Assembly: GCF_021730395.1 (NCBI RefSeq)
Contig: NC_069362.1
Location: forward strand, 71,379,501-71,443,500
Length of the DNA: 64,000 nucleotides
Source of the DNA: Mercenaria mercenaria
Taxonomy: Eukaryota > Mollusca > Bivalvia > Venerida > Veneridae
Direction of reading: 5' to 3'
This document shows, piece by piece, positions 44,730 through 55,870 of the stretch. The notes under the pieces are model-generated. The model had not been told where the DNA came from. It was given only the letters and a program-made list of their open reading frames with translations, and did no database searches. Each line of letters opens with the position of its first letter. The stretch's first letter is position 1. The translations under genes were made by a program, and so were the position numbers.

Positions 44730-45496
44730 AAAAAGAGCTGTCACTATTGGTGACAAACGCCCCCGAAGCGTGCCCAAGAATGCTACAATTGTCTGCGAAA
44801 AAAAAATCTAACATCATTTCGTGACCTTGACCTTGACTCCAGAGACCCGGGTCATAAGCGTGACACACCTTCTCCATATGGTTAACATTTGTGTCAAATT
44901 ATTTTCAAATCCCTTGATATATGGCAGTTATGGACCAGACAAGAAACACTTTTGACTTCTAAGTGTGACCTTAACCTTGGAGCTAGGGGTCTGGCTCTTA
45001 CACATGACACCGTGTCACGTCATCTCAATATAGGGAACATTTATGCCAAGTAATTTTAAAATCCCTTCATCAATTGCAGAGTTATGGACCGGACAAGAAA
45101 TAGACACTGTTAACCTTTAACCTATACGTGTGACCTTGATCTCAGTGCTAGGGATCATGATTTTGCGCAGGACACATCGTCTCATTATGGGGAACATTTT
45201 TGCCAAATAATTTCAAAATCCCTTCTTCAATGGCAGAGTTATGGACCGGACACGAAACAGACCCTGTTAACATTTTACCTCGAAGTGTGGCATTGACTTT
45301 GAAGCTAGGGGACCGGGTCTTGCGCATGACACGTCGTCTCATTATGGTAAACATTTATGCCAAGCTATTTCAAAATCCATTTATGGATGAAAGAGTTACA
45401 GCCCGGACAAGAATTTACACGGACGGACGCACTTCCGCACGGACGGACGGACGGACAGTGAGATTTTAATATGCCCACCTTCGGGGGCATAAAAAA
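44730..45496 (+). mobile_element. Tandem-core repeat (GCCCCCGAAG family), nested in the LINE
   Basis: 5' end AAGAGCTGTCACTATTGGTG with hairpin TGTCAC/GTGACA, then CGCCCCCGAAG, the inverse complement of the 3' end CTTCGGGGGC followed by ATAAAAAA. Four units of about 155 bp (GTTATGGACCGGACAAGAAA). GACGGACGGACGGACAG lies just before the 3' end. An A-run of 14 precedes it. Confidence 0.88.
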
Positions 45497-45889
45497 CACT
45501 CTCAGATTTATTAAAAGAACTATCCAAAGCAACAACATAAACATCAAAGAAAAAACCTATACAACTCATGTAAGACCACAACTTAAATATTGTAAAACAG
45601 ACTGGCACCCTTGGCAGAAAGCTAGAAAGAGTGCAAAGAGCTGCAGTAAGATATGTACTTAACGAATACTCTCATTACAACAGTGTAACATCAATGTTAA
45701 ATCAACTTAAATGGCCTACATTCTTTAAAAAGTTCGGACGATCTGTAGTAAAATTTAGCGAAAGCCATTCGTAGTTTATGATGTAGGCAATGAGTGGGGT
45801 GCAGTTAGTCCCCATCGGGATGCCAATTACTGGTCTATAAGTTTTATTGCCAAATCTGATAATAGAATAGAAAAGGTGGAAACTCCACA

Positions 45890-46140
45890 GGTCGCTCAAC
45901 AAGACAAAACGAAAATGTTGCAGGCTCGGTTTGATTGAGCCTGTTAATGGACGGTAGTGGAAATAGATGCTACCGTCCACGCCCTCTAGCCCCGAGTTGA
46001 GCAGAACTCAATATTTAGACATGCTACAAGTACAAAAAACAATCCGCAGATATGTTTATACGGCGGTGCACATGGAACCTCCAATGATGCACTAGCGTCT
46101 AATTTCATGAAAAGCGGCGTATGGTACCCAGTTAAAATAA
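45890..46140 (-). repeat. Penelope-associated repeat, copy 1
   Basis: Contains TGCAGGCTCGGTTTGATTGA, GGACGGTAGTGGAAATAGAT and CGCCCTCTAGCCCC, then ACATGCTACAAGTACAAAAA and GGCGGTGCACATGGAACC. Parts recur at 46625, 48125, 50850 and 51110-51330. Confidence 0.75.
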
Positions 46141-46287
46141 TGAGTTTGCCCTAAACGAGAAAACAATGGGCAGAACTAATCAAACAGGAATTTCGGAAAG
46201 GGGTCTGAGGTTATGGAGCCTGCATATCCCAGGAACTGCAAAAAGACAAATTAAAAAGCAGAAACCTTAGAGCTTCACAAAATAGAA

Positions 46288-46620
46288 CAAGAGCGCCAGA
46301 CTGTCACAAAATACGCCCGTCATCGGACTTGGCCTAATTCAAGGGCCATAATCCAAGAGTGCCTGAGGCGTTTTTGGTTATCGAACTTGGCAGAGATATT
46401 ATACCCCCAAACAATGTCAGCAAGTTTGGTGAAGATCGGATGAAAACTGTTCGACTTAGAGAGCGGACAAGGCTAATTTCGCAGTCTTTCGAGTAATTCA
46501 AGGGCCATAATCCAAGAGTGCCTGGGACGATTTGGGTGGTTATCGAACTTGGCCGAGATATTATGCCCACAAACATTGTCAGCAAGTTTGGTGAAGATCG
46601 GATGAAAACTGTTCGACTTA
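46288..46620 (+). mobile_element. Tandem-core repeat, two units, 3' end lost
   Basis: Starts AACAAGAGCGCCAGACTGTC. Two units of about 170 bp (GGGCCATAATCCAAGAGTGC; CAGCAAGTTTGGTGAAGATC). It is flanked by two copies of the ACATGCTACAA.. segment (46018 and 46622), so the surroundings were duplicated. Confidence 0.75.
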
Positions 46621-46621
46621 C

Positions 46622-46745
46622 ACATGCTACAAATACAAAAAACAATTTAGAGACATCCGCAGATGTGTTCATAAGGCGGTGCACATAGAACTTTCAATGA
46701 TACACTAGCGTGTAATTCCATGAAAAACGGTGTATGTTCCCCAGT
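46622..46745 (-). repeat. Penelope-associated repeat, copy 2 (partial)
   Basis: ACATGCTACAAATACAAAAA to CCCCAGTTCTAA repeats 46018-46140 in the same orientation; the inverse copy is at about 51108-51215. Confidence 0.75.
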
Positions 46746-47039
46746 TCTAACCTGATCACAACTCCATAGGGTGCATCTTTTAGATGTACTGTTAAAAATG
46801 CTATAGTTTCATTACATGCCATATAATTAACGTTTTCTCTTGCAAATGTTTTCTCAATTAAAGCTACCAGTTTTTTTTCTTTTCTGGCATTATGTGGTAA
46901 ATTAGTATAAAGAGTAGAAAAATCATAAGTACTTATAGTTGAACATATGCAGTGTTTGTTTAAGGCATCGCCACAGTCACAACTCAATATCAGTTCATAT
47001 TTTCAGGCCGAGTATTTTTCTCTTGAAAATTGCACTAAA

Positions 47040-47870
47040 GCCTTAACAGTTGGTCAAATTATCATCAACATAGAAGCATATGATGATTTATAGTATATAT
47101 GCTGCTTGTAAAATGTCTGAGTGTCGTTTAGACCGAAAGCTTACCCCAAAATATTGAAATCTTACGTGCAGTCAAACTCCATTATAACACTTATTACAAA
47201 GACACAATTTAGTTCTTTTTGAAGTACAATATGTATACTACAAACTCTTACGGATATTTTGTCGAATTTGTTTTCCTGGTTATTGCATTAGACACAACAA
47301 GACTACCCCTTGTAAATTTAATTTAAAATGTTGTTTGTACATATATTACTGACCACAGCTCGCCAGGTAAACCAGTACACATCTGTGGTTCAACGCAACA
47401 CTACGCTAGCTATATTGATTTATATAGGGAGATAACATAGTTTTTCATTGAACAATCGACCTATAATATCACCTGTTTATATACATGTAAATTAAATGTG
47501 AACAGATAAAACAAATTGGATGGTGTTTGGATTTTTGTGTATAATTCAGAAATCAGGTAAAATTTTAAAATAATTTCCTAATACTTTGTTCTTCACGGTC
47601 TGCTTTACAATTGGCTGTAATTATTTTTTACATGTATTGAATATATATAGAGTTTGACTGCAATAAAATTGCAAAATTTAGTCATTTTGACCAGAGAAAA
47701 ATATCGAATAAAGGTATAATACAGGTAGTGAAATGCATATCCTTTTACCTGCATATGTTCACACAGATATTTAGAACAAAATTATTGACTTTATTGTTAC
47801 AACTTAGTCATCTTTTATTTTTATGAAAATTTGCATGTAAACTTTTGAGTAAAATGGCCGCCCCTGTGGC
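47040..47870. other. No gene seen
   Basis: AT-rich insertion or decayed spacer between two Penelope pieces. Nothing recognised. Confidence 0.4.
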
Positions 47871-48124
47871 GATGCCTTAATAGCTTTTTGGTAGAACCTC
47901 CAGAATTCTTGATTGACCACATCAGATAAACCCCAAGTTCTCATAAACATTGGAGCAATACTTCTGCACGTGGTCTTTTATTGCAGTTAGACAAGAAGAC
48001 AAAAATAGAAAAATGTTTTTACAAGTGTATGAAGATTGAATTTGCAATGAATCGAGCTTTATATGGGGTTTTGTGTGGCATAGGGATCCAATAAAGAGTA
48101 GGGAGCTTCATCTGATTGTCTTCA

Positions 48125-48262
48125 ATAGAATCTGAAAAGTAGAACCCTCGGAAGCACACAGAACAAGGCAAACAGTGAAAATTGCAGACTCGGTTTGATT
48201 GGAGCATGTTTATGAGCGGTAATGGAAAATGCAACACTGCATACGCCCCCTAGCACCGGCTA
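48125..48262 (-). repeat. Penelope-associated repeat, copy 3
   Basis: GAACCCTCGGAAGCACACAG, AATTGCAGACTCGGTTTGAT and CATACGCCCCCTAGCACCGG form a compact unit of about 135 bp set against the reverse-transcriptase piece. Confidence 0.75.
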
Positions 48263-49089
48263 AAGCAGTATTCAATCTTCAAATCTAAATGAGTTGAAAT
48301 CAATGATCCCGAAGGACGAGAAAATATAACAATACTGACATTAAAATTTATGCATTGATCTACATGACTTTTACAATATTATTCTCATCTTGTGGCGATA
48401 ACTGATAAGTTTTCGAATGTTTCAATTCATTTTGCAATATTTCTGTGTAGTAAATGCGTCATAATATTATTATTATTTGAGACTTTGTCTGCAGGAGTTC
48501 AAACAAAATTCATATGAAACTTAGATAAAGCTTTTTTTAAATTTCGAGGTGAAAACTTGGGTTTAGAAGGTAATAAGGAAGGGTTTGATTATAGAAATGT
48601 TATTCGAGTGTTTATGACTGTACAATTATTCAGTAAGAGCGTTCGGGTCTGCATTTTCTTTCAGACACTATATTGTAGCATCGTCGTCAATAGACTGCGT
48701 TATTTCAGACAGTCATGCTTCAAAGTTTATAGACGAAGGAATTCTATATTTTGCACCTTTAGAGAACATGTTTCTGATTCTTTTATCATCAATTATCTTA
48801 AAATTACCCATTATGATATTGCCGGCCGGTTGATAACAGTATTTAGATTCTTTACAGTTACAACTGTCTGGAACATTATCAAAGGTCTATGTCTAAATCC
48901 GAGACAATTTTATTGTAATTAAATGTAACGTTTCTAACTGGTTTATCATATTTGTAACAGATAATAGGTGTTTCCGAATTCTTAAAATATTTAGGAATAG
49001 TAACTACAGATTGGTCTCTAAAAATACTAGGTAAATCAATAAACTCGATTTTATTATTTAGGAAAGATAATTCTAAAAGTTGCGTTTAT

Positions 49090-50060
49090 GGTAGGATTCA
49101 GATTCAATATAAGACCTGAGAAAATGAAACATTACCATTACTATATCTAAATCTACATGTATATGTAGCAGAACAGATGCACGTGAAAGATAAAAAAGAA
49201 GGAAATTACGAGAAAACTTTTTTGTCTTCGCTGGAAGTATACGACCAATAAGCTTATTGGACACCAATAAAGTCAGACGGGATGAACGGTTTAGAAATCT
49301 ATCACTAAGTAACCGAACCTTCATAAAATGTGGTTGATCATGGACTCAGATTTCTTCCACTAAAATAATACGAAAAGGAAACCTGTACAATCTGAAACAA
49401 TGCTTAGAACAAAAATGTAGTAAATGACATTTCTGAAGACACGAGAAGGATTATTCAACTTCAACGAGTGAACAATCGTTCTCAAAAACCTTTCTGATTC
49501 AAAGTTACTGTAATTTGTTTTAGTGCTTTCTAACAAGTCCCCCTTGGCAAACAGTTCCACTGTAGTTGTGGTTGTGTAGATAGAGACAATTAAAGGGTAA
49601 AACAGCAATAGTATGCTTGTGCTGAGATTTTGGAAAGCTGTACAACATGTCACCTTTTCTTAAAGGGAAAATCTATTTCTTCTGTACTGATTAAATGTCC
49701 ATCAACATCATTTTTTCTTACACGGTGAAGTTAAGAAAAATGGGTTTAAAAAGCTTATTACAGAATGATACAATTCTCTTTACTTTCATTGTGGTGCAAG
49801 GCGACGAAAACTGATTTGTGGTAAATACACAGTACTTACCAAGGATAACAATGCCAACATCACTGAAATCGTATAAGAACTGTTTTCTCCCCATCATCAA
49901 AACATTATAATGCAACTCGTTAGATATGCTCAAATGTTGACAAAAATCTCATTCCCCCGCCTGACTATACAGATGTGTTTGAACAAACGGTAAAACTCGC
50001 GTGATACGAAACATACACATTTGCGCTCAGTTCCGTCCATAGTTTTCAATTAATTTGGTA
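49090..50060. other. No gene seen
   Basis: Frames at 49073-49324, 49360-49653 and 49718-49933 have no recognised domain. Possibly decayed 5' part of the Penelope element. Confidence 0.35.
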
Positions 50061-50071
50061 ATCTTAATTAT

Positions 50072-50245
50072 GGTAAGGACGAGGACAAAACGAACAAATA
50101 AAGGAACACAGTGGGGCACTGCCTTGGAACGGTCATTGGCAAAAACACCACTGGGGAGCTTAAACCGGTTTATGGTGCACACCCAACCTTACTCTTAACC
50201 CCAACATGTTCCAAGGTAGCCTAAGTCAAATGAATCCCAAACACA
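50072..50245 (-). repeat. Penelope 3'-region-like repeat, short copy
   Basis: GACAAAACGAACAAATAAAG, GGGCACTGCCTTGGAACGGT, ACCGGTTTATGGTGCACACC matches 53108-53215 and, inverted, 52390-52530. Confidence 0.75.
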
Positions 50246-50249
50246 CGTG

Positions 50250-50840
50250 TACAAAATGTAAGCAACAAAATTACCCGGGCAAAATATTTATCGAGCCATA
50301 TTTATAAGCGATACATAGTTTTTTTTGTAATTTCCGTTAATCAAATCTATTAAAAATCTCGCAATGAAAAATTTCAAGATATGGAAAATCTGGTTGATGT
50401 ATGCAGCTCCAGTGCTGTGTAATTCATTGCCCGATGATATCAAAATGTTGTCTCTTCTTGGAGTAGGGAATCTTGGAAATGTGTATCTTGTAATTTCTAC
50501 AATGTTTTAATGTTTACGCTACTTTTTCAATCATTCACACGCATGACATTTTCTTAAGTCATTTCTATCATTAAGAATCCACAGTTGGTCACTTTAATCC
50601 CTCCCTACTGGTTTCTTAATGATGAAGATTTCACTTCATAGCCTCTATGCTATACATAAATCTGCCACAGCATTACCATCCAAATATTTTATATGCCATT
50701 TTGTGTTAGGCTGTACTTATGCAATCATTATAAGTTTACATCGCTATGATTCTTATGTATGTAATTATGTGGTTTGTACACTAATAGCCATTGATAAACT
50801 TTGATTCAGTGTTGTTATACTTTTTAGTTGTTTGGGATCA
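50250..50840. other. No gene seen
   Basis: AT-rich; the 61-residue frame at 50619 is not supported by any domain. Confidence 0.4.
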
Positions 50841-50849
50841 TGGTGTCCA

Positions 50850-51335
50850 CTGAATGTTCATTGGTAATAGAGTTCCGCACAAGCCAGTGCCAGGGGGCGT
50901 GGGGGCTGTTGCACTTGCCACTACCTATCATGAACAGACTCAATCAAACCGAGTCTGTTATTATTATACTTGGCTGCATCCTATGCTTCCAAAGGATCTT
51001 CCTACAGATTTTATTGATATGCAGGTCCATAACATCGGATCCCCTTTCTAAATTCTAGTTTGTTTAGTTATGCCCATTGTTTTCTTGTTTAGGGCTAGTC
51101 CATTTTACTGTAACTGGGACCATACGCCGCTTTTCATGGAACTGCACTCTACTGTATCATTGAAGGTTCAATGTACACCTCGGTATGAACACATCTGTGT
51201 ATGTCTCTGAATTGTATTTTGGTTCTATTCCACCCGGGACTAGAGGACGTGAACAGTTGCGTGCATTTTCACTACCGTCTTTGAACAGGCTCAATCAAAC
51301 AGAGCCTGCAACCTTTTAAATTTTCTCGTGTTGAG
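50850..51335 (+). repeat. Penelope-associated repeats, copies 4 and 5
   Basis: 50860-51005 (CAGGGGGCGTGGGGGCTGTT, CAGACTCAATCAAACCGAGT) is the inverse of the 48125 unit. 51108-51215 is the inverse of the ACATGCTACAA segment, and 51240-51320 (GACTAGAGGACGTGAACAGT, GGCTCAATCAAACAGAGCCT) is another partial unit. Confidence 0.7.
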
Positions 51336-51574
51336 AGACATGTGGTGCTTCCATTTTGCCATTAATTTTGAAAAGAACACACTTTCTTAGTAATACCCTA
51401 TTTTTTGCATAACCTTGTGAAATATTACTTAATTCGTTACAAATTTTAACAGGATAACAGATTTTCATACATCAGTCTTAATTAATTTAGTTTATACACA
51501 ATTTATTTTTAGGTCGATTGTGAAGGAAGTTCTACAACTTAGATTAATCACTCTCGACAACTCTTTCCTGATGG

Positions 51575-51752
51575 AATCCATTGCCACTAGGGTATGAGAG
51601 AAGAGGCCAGTTTCCCTTTTAATGCTGAGCGCCAAGCAAAGGAGCTATTGGTACATGTACCATTTTTCACGTCTTTGGTATGACGCGGCCGGGGATCGAA
51701 CCCACGACCTCCCACACTCGAAGCGGACACTCTACCACTAGTATTGAGGCGG
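51575..51752 (-). mobile_element. tRNA-derived SINE
   Basis: On the minus strand it begins ACCGCCTCAATACTAGTGGT, with an A-box-like TAGTGGTAGAGTG, and GGTTCGATCCC (51692-51702) is a perfect B box. The body then runs TATACC..AAGACGTG and TGGCGCTCAGCATTAAAAGG. It ends near 51575. Too diverged from the cloverleaf in its 5' arm to be a tRNA gene. Confidence 0.85.
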
Positions 51753-51759
51753 TTTGAAG

Positions 51760-52040
51760 TTAATTAATTTGATCAAATTTAATATAATATGTTAACCTAA
51801 TTTTACTACTTTTATCTGTAGCGATCCGTGTCATTCATATAATTCTAATGGCAAAGCAACTAGCTATTCAAAACAGTGTCATAATATATATCCTGTTACA
51901 CAGATGTTTTATTAAGACTATTCCTATACATTTGTTCTGTTGGTTTGAAAAGGTAAACGAGTTTATTAATATGTAATACGTTTGAAATATCTTGCCGACA
52001 TTAAACATATAAAGAAAATATTTTTTGTCGATTTTTAGTG
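51760..52040. other. No gene seen
   Basis: AT-rich spacer. Confidence 0.4.
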
Positions 52041-52045
52041 TTCAA

Positions 52046-52680
52046 CCCTTTTACAGTTGAAAGCTACGCTTCCCTCTTTGATTGTGTCTGATGGAACAGG
52101 AGGAGGACTCAATAAAAGGCAGTTTTTAAATCTGACAGGCTGTTTTGATACCCGTCTTGTAACCTGTTTCGTTGGGCCCTTAAGGGTGTTTCTCAAGATG
52201 CTCTGTCTTTTGCAAAGGCATTGAGTACATGTTTTTTTAGTTCGTAAGGTTTACATTTTATAAGCGTTTTCGTGTTTTACATGCCATGCCTTTTATTACC
52301 GTTGCGTGTGTTTGTCAGCCAGGGATATAGCTTTTATTTACACTGTCTTGTGACTTTGTGACAAGATGGAGTTAAGTGTGAGGTTGGATGTGCACCATAA
52401 ACTGGTTTTTGAAACGTGGCTTTCCTTGTTGGATATTAGTCCATGTTTTAAGCTCCCCAGTATGTGCTGGTCTTTCCACTGACCGTTCCAATGCGATGTC
52501 TCACTGTGTACCTTTATTTCTTCATTTTGTCCTTATATGTCATGCTTTGTCTTTGTGCATGTGTGTATGTGTCTTTGTCTATGTATGCCTTTTTGGTGCC
52601 TGCACGTGCTGTTGGTTACGCTTTTGGGAGGCTACATCTTTGGAGCACTTCTTTTTGTAACATATGCAAATAATGAATTC
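52046..52680 (+). repeat. Penelope 3'-region-like repeat, right-facing arm
   Basis: TCTTTGATTGTGTCTGATGG, GGGCCCTTAAGGGTGTTTCT, GCAAAGGCATTGAGTACATG, and CAGTATGTGCTGGTCTTTCC. The start matches the + strand Penelope tail at 63735-63880. Its inverse complement lies at 52981-53605. Confidence 0.75.
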
Positions 52681-52980
52681 TGCTCCGTTGTGGACGGTAG
52701 CTAGTCTGGTTCGCGTCGTACTATGTATTTCAGTACAGTGAAGGGGCGTGTAATCCAGACTAGGACGGTAGCATGCATTTCTGCGGTACTGGGACAAACC
52801 GGACCATGGGACAACCCGGACCAGACAACCCGGATCATGGTCGGGACAACGCGGACCATGTTTCAGTTCGACCTGGACCATGTTTTAAAGTTCTTGACTG
52901 CTAATTTTTACCAAATATATGTTTCTTGGTGTTTCAGTTGAGGACGAACAATGTTCATTTTAGTAAAAATACTAAGATAA

Positions 52981-53605
52981 ATATCAAACAGGTAATGCCA
53001 CGTTCAAAAAACGCAGCCTTCCCAAAACAAAACTCACGGCACGCAGATGTGCACACTGCCAACACACACACACACACACTCACATACAAAGCAAACACAC
53101 AAGGGCAAAACGAACAAATAAAGGAACACAGTCGGGCACTGCCTTGGAAAGGTCAGTTGCAAAGCACCACCGGTTTATGGTGAGTACCGAATCTCACTAT
53201 TACCCCCATCATGTTCCACAGTCACGGGACAGTGTAAATAAAAGTAATCCCCGCCAGGTGAATCACATGCAATGGAAACAAAAGGCATGGCATGTAAAAC
53301 ACAAAAGTGCTCCTGTATACATGTAATTATATAAAAAAATCTTAAGAACCAAAAACGTATGTACTCAATGCCTTTGCAGAAGACAGAGCATCAAGAGAAA
53401 CACCCTTAAGGGCCCGACGGAACAGGTCAGAAAACAGAAATCAAAACAGTTCAGTCCTGGTGGGTTTTAAAAACTGCTTATCACAGAGTTCCCTGCCCCC
53501 TCTTCTGTCAGACACAATCAAAGAGAGAAGCGTAACTAGTGTCCAACTCTAAATGGGTTGAACACTAAAAATGCGGTGTGTCTCAAAACAGTTGGGTCGT
53601 AACCT
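52981..53605 (-). repeat. Penelope 3'-region-like repeat, left-facing arm
   Basis: Inverse of 52046-52680, with a spacer of about 300 bases. TACTCAATGCCTTTGCAGAA, AAACACCCTTAAGGGCCCGA and GACACAATCAAAGAGAGAAG are the matching landmarks. It contains a (CA)8 run at about 53063-53080. Confidence 0.75.
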
Positions 53606-53609
53606 CTTT

Positions 53610-54450
53610 TAATAAAACGTTTTATAATTTTACCAAATACAGTTGGGAAATTATCTTTGCTTGTAAACAACATCCACATAAAAATCGGGTTTTGAAATAC
53701 CTTCTCACTGAAGTGTCTTTAAATTACTACAGAATTTTTCTTTGAATTATTACTGAATTTAAAAACCAAATCAGAATTACTGTTGTAAAATTTAGCAAAA
53801 CATTTACACAATTTGTAGTTTAACGGTAAACCAAGCTTAGTTAAAGCAAAGAGCTATAAAAATAAATGTATTATATATGTATGTATTTTATACTTCTTTG
53901 GTTAAAGGTTATTACATAAGTTATATAACAACTATGGCCAAACAAGAGCGTCCCTCAAATGCTAAAAGATCTCATATTATGATCGACCCGGACCAAGTTT
54001 TAAGACCAAAACAAGGATAAATTTCCGACATAATATGAGGAATATCATTTTATAGATCAAACACGAATGCACGTGCCGGTCTCGGATATCGGGTTTTAGT
54101 ACCTACACAATTCATATCGGCTAGAAGCAAAGAAAGCGTCTGCATGATATAAAAAGGTGAAATTTATCAAATAGAGAAAATAGAGGCGTTTTCTGTATTA
54201 AAAGATAATGTAACTTCAATTAATATTTTATAAATCATAGATAAGAGTCAATTTCGTTTTTGGGTGTTTTTTTTTTCAGAAATCGGGGATACTCTAGAGT
54301 CTAGTGGGATAGGATCATTGATAGCAGACGACGCCGGCCTGAGAAAAAACCATCATATCACAAAAGAACAGAAATTATTAGTAAACGAACAACATCTTGA
54401 CAAATAACTTATCTGCCCAATACATGTTCTGCGTATATTTTTTACTGTTC
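53610..54450. other. No gene; one repeat 5' end
   Basis: AT-rich. AACAAGAGCGTCCCTCAAAT at about 53943 looks like the 5' start of a tandem-core repeat, but no array follows. Confidence 0.4.
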
Positions 54451-54460
54451 TGTCCCATAG

Positions 54461-55017
54461 CAGTGTTTGAAATTCGCGGTAGTCCGATAGCCCGTGGCTA
54501 CCAAATTTCAGCTTGGGCTACCGATTTTCCGCAGACACAAGCCCGACCTGGCTACCAAATTTTCCTAATTTGATTAAAAACCATGCTAAAACGAGTATAG
54601 CATTGTGATTTCATATGATCTCCATTAATAAACGCTAAGAAGGCATGCATCATCCAGAATGAGGAATTGCTTATTGAACTATTGTTGTCAAAGATGTAAC
54701 CACAGCGCGAATTGGCTAAATACAATCACCCCTAGTGTAACGGATAATTTGATTAGCTACAACAGTCAAGTTTTTAAAATAATTGCTCCCATCCTATGAT
54801 GAAAGCCTTCGGGCGTATATTGCCCCGCTTAGCGGTGCTCTTGTTATTCCTTCAATGATGCATAGAGATGTCTGTAAAACAAAATGTTATATGGTACAAA
54901 AATGAAGTATTTTAAGGTGTTAAAGTTCAGGCTAGTAAAATTGGTGTCGGGCTTGCAGAATTTCCTATCTGGTAGCCTGAACGGGCTGGTGGATTCATAT
55001 CTGAATTTCGTACACTG
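54461..55017. mobile_element. TIR transposon, 557 bp, 6-bp target duplication CCATAG
   Basis: The ends CAGTGTTTGAAATTCG and (inverse) CAGTGTACGAAATTCAG are flanked by CCATAG at 54455-54460 and 55018-55023. The left interior has GGCTACCAAATTT twice, the right interior GGTAGCCTGAACGGGCT. A fragment of about 50 bases (CTTCGGGCGTATATTGCCCC ... GGTGCTCTTGTT, 54800-54845) is the inverse 5' end of a GCACC-type tandem-core repeat. No transposase. Confidence 0.88.
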
Positions 55018-55029
55018 CCATAGAATTGG

Positions 55030-55870
55030 ATACTAAAGGAGTTGTTCCCCTTTAAAGAAGAATGCCATTTGTAAAGAAATAAAATGTAAACAATTGTCAA
55101 AAACGATGTTTTACCTAGTAATGTTAAGTTTAAACACTGGTACCTTGTTGCAAAGGCATCAAAACAAAGACCAGTAACAGCTTTTTAAAAATGGTGAGTT
55201 TTTGAAGGTGCTGAACTGTCCAGAAGTGTGACCCCTTCATGCAGTCCCTTGGCGAAATTCAATACATATATGAGTAAACTGACAATGGTTTGTAAAAAAA
55301 TATATACATGTTTTATATGCTGTTTAATTTTCATCAAGTCTTACAGTAACCTTACTCTTTTGGCTTATCGGGATGACTTATTTTATGATCTAATAGTTTT
55401 TACTTGTCATCCCTCTAAGCTTTACCCATATCGATTTACAGTCAACTCGTCACCTTTTTTCGTCCCCACTTTTTTTAAACATATTTTTGAAAAAATTCAA
55501 AAATGATAAATTAAGTCGTATTTTTTTCAAATAAGTATATTTAATGCTAAAAATATACGTTTGTTTTAAAAACTTTTTTGCTTCAAAAATAATCAATTTT
55601 TTTTTTTGTAAGTCTGCTACAACACAACATAATTTGCTTTTTTAATGTTCGTAGCCTATTTGATGCAACTTATTTTCAAACTCTTGAATAAACTTTTTTA
55701 TAACAAATAATTTCCTCAATCCAATCAACTATTAGCACATTTCTTTAGTTAATCAACAGCTTCTCATGCAATTAAATACCATTAACACCTTCCAATCAGC
55801 CCAATCAACGACTTTTAATGGGATTAAATAACCTTTAACACCTTTCATATATATAGGTATAGGCTTAATC
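55030..55870. other. No gene seen
   Basis: AT-rich. The 92-residue frame at 55228 has no recognised domain. Confidence 0.4.

Larger units (their letters stand above)
43180..45735 (+). mobile_element. LINE reverse-transcriptase fragment (Jockey/CR1-like), in three pieces
   Basis: Piece 1 (43180-43248) reads VIDFSKAFDKVDHRHLL. Piece 2 (44257-44722) reads YKLMNPGINKSVVFWIRSFL, then SVLGPCLFLCYIKDLP and RVRLFADDTI with the FADD catalytic box, then LEKWESQWSMEFNPDQCEVI. Piece 3 (45497-45735) reads THVRPQLKYCKTDWHPWQ and ends in SVTSMLNQLKW. The pieces are in order and separated by a TIR element (43249-44251) and a tandem-core repeat (44730-45496). The part between WIRSFL and SVLGP is shorter than in known LINEs, and frames change, so the copy is decayed as well as interrupted. 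No endonuclease or 3' tail is seen. Confidence 0.88.
45702..49080 (-). mobile_element. Penelope-like retroelement, decayed and interrupted
   Basis: Pieces run in protein order down the minus strand. Around 49070-48900: IEFIDLPSIFRDQSVVTIPK and NSETPIICYKYDKPVRNVTF. Around 48800-48690: GNFKIIDDKRIRNMFSKGAK and YRIPSSINFEA. At 48120-48020: KLPTLYWIPMPHKTPYKARF. At 47960-47870: a spaced piece with DHVQKYCSNVYE. At 46987-46750: STYDFSTLYTNLPHNARKEK. At 45870-45780: YRPVIGIPMGTNCTPLIAYI. These are the N-terminal domain and reverse-transcriptase blocks of a Neptune/Penelope-type element. Repeats split it at 45890-46745 and 48125-48262. No intact frame; the C-terminal endonuclease was not found. Confidence 0.85.

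Noticed and set aside
48557-48922. A 121-residue + strand protein
   Set aside because: It is the antisense shadow of the Penelope N-terminal domain, which reads convincingly on the minus strand (GNFKIIDDKRIRNMFSKGAK).
51680-51752. A tRNA gene on the minus strand
   Set aside because: The B box is perfect, but the acceptor and D arms do not pair well and the body continues as a SINE.
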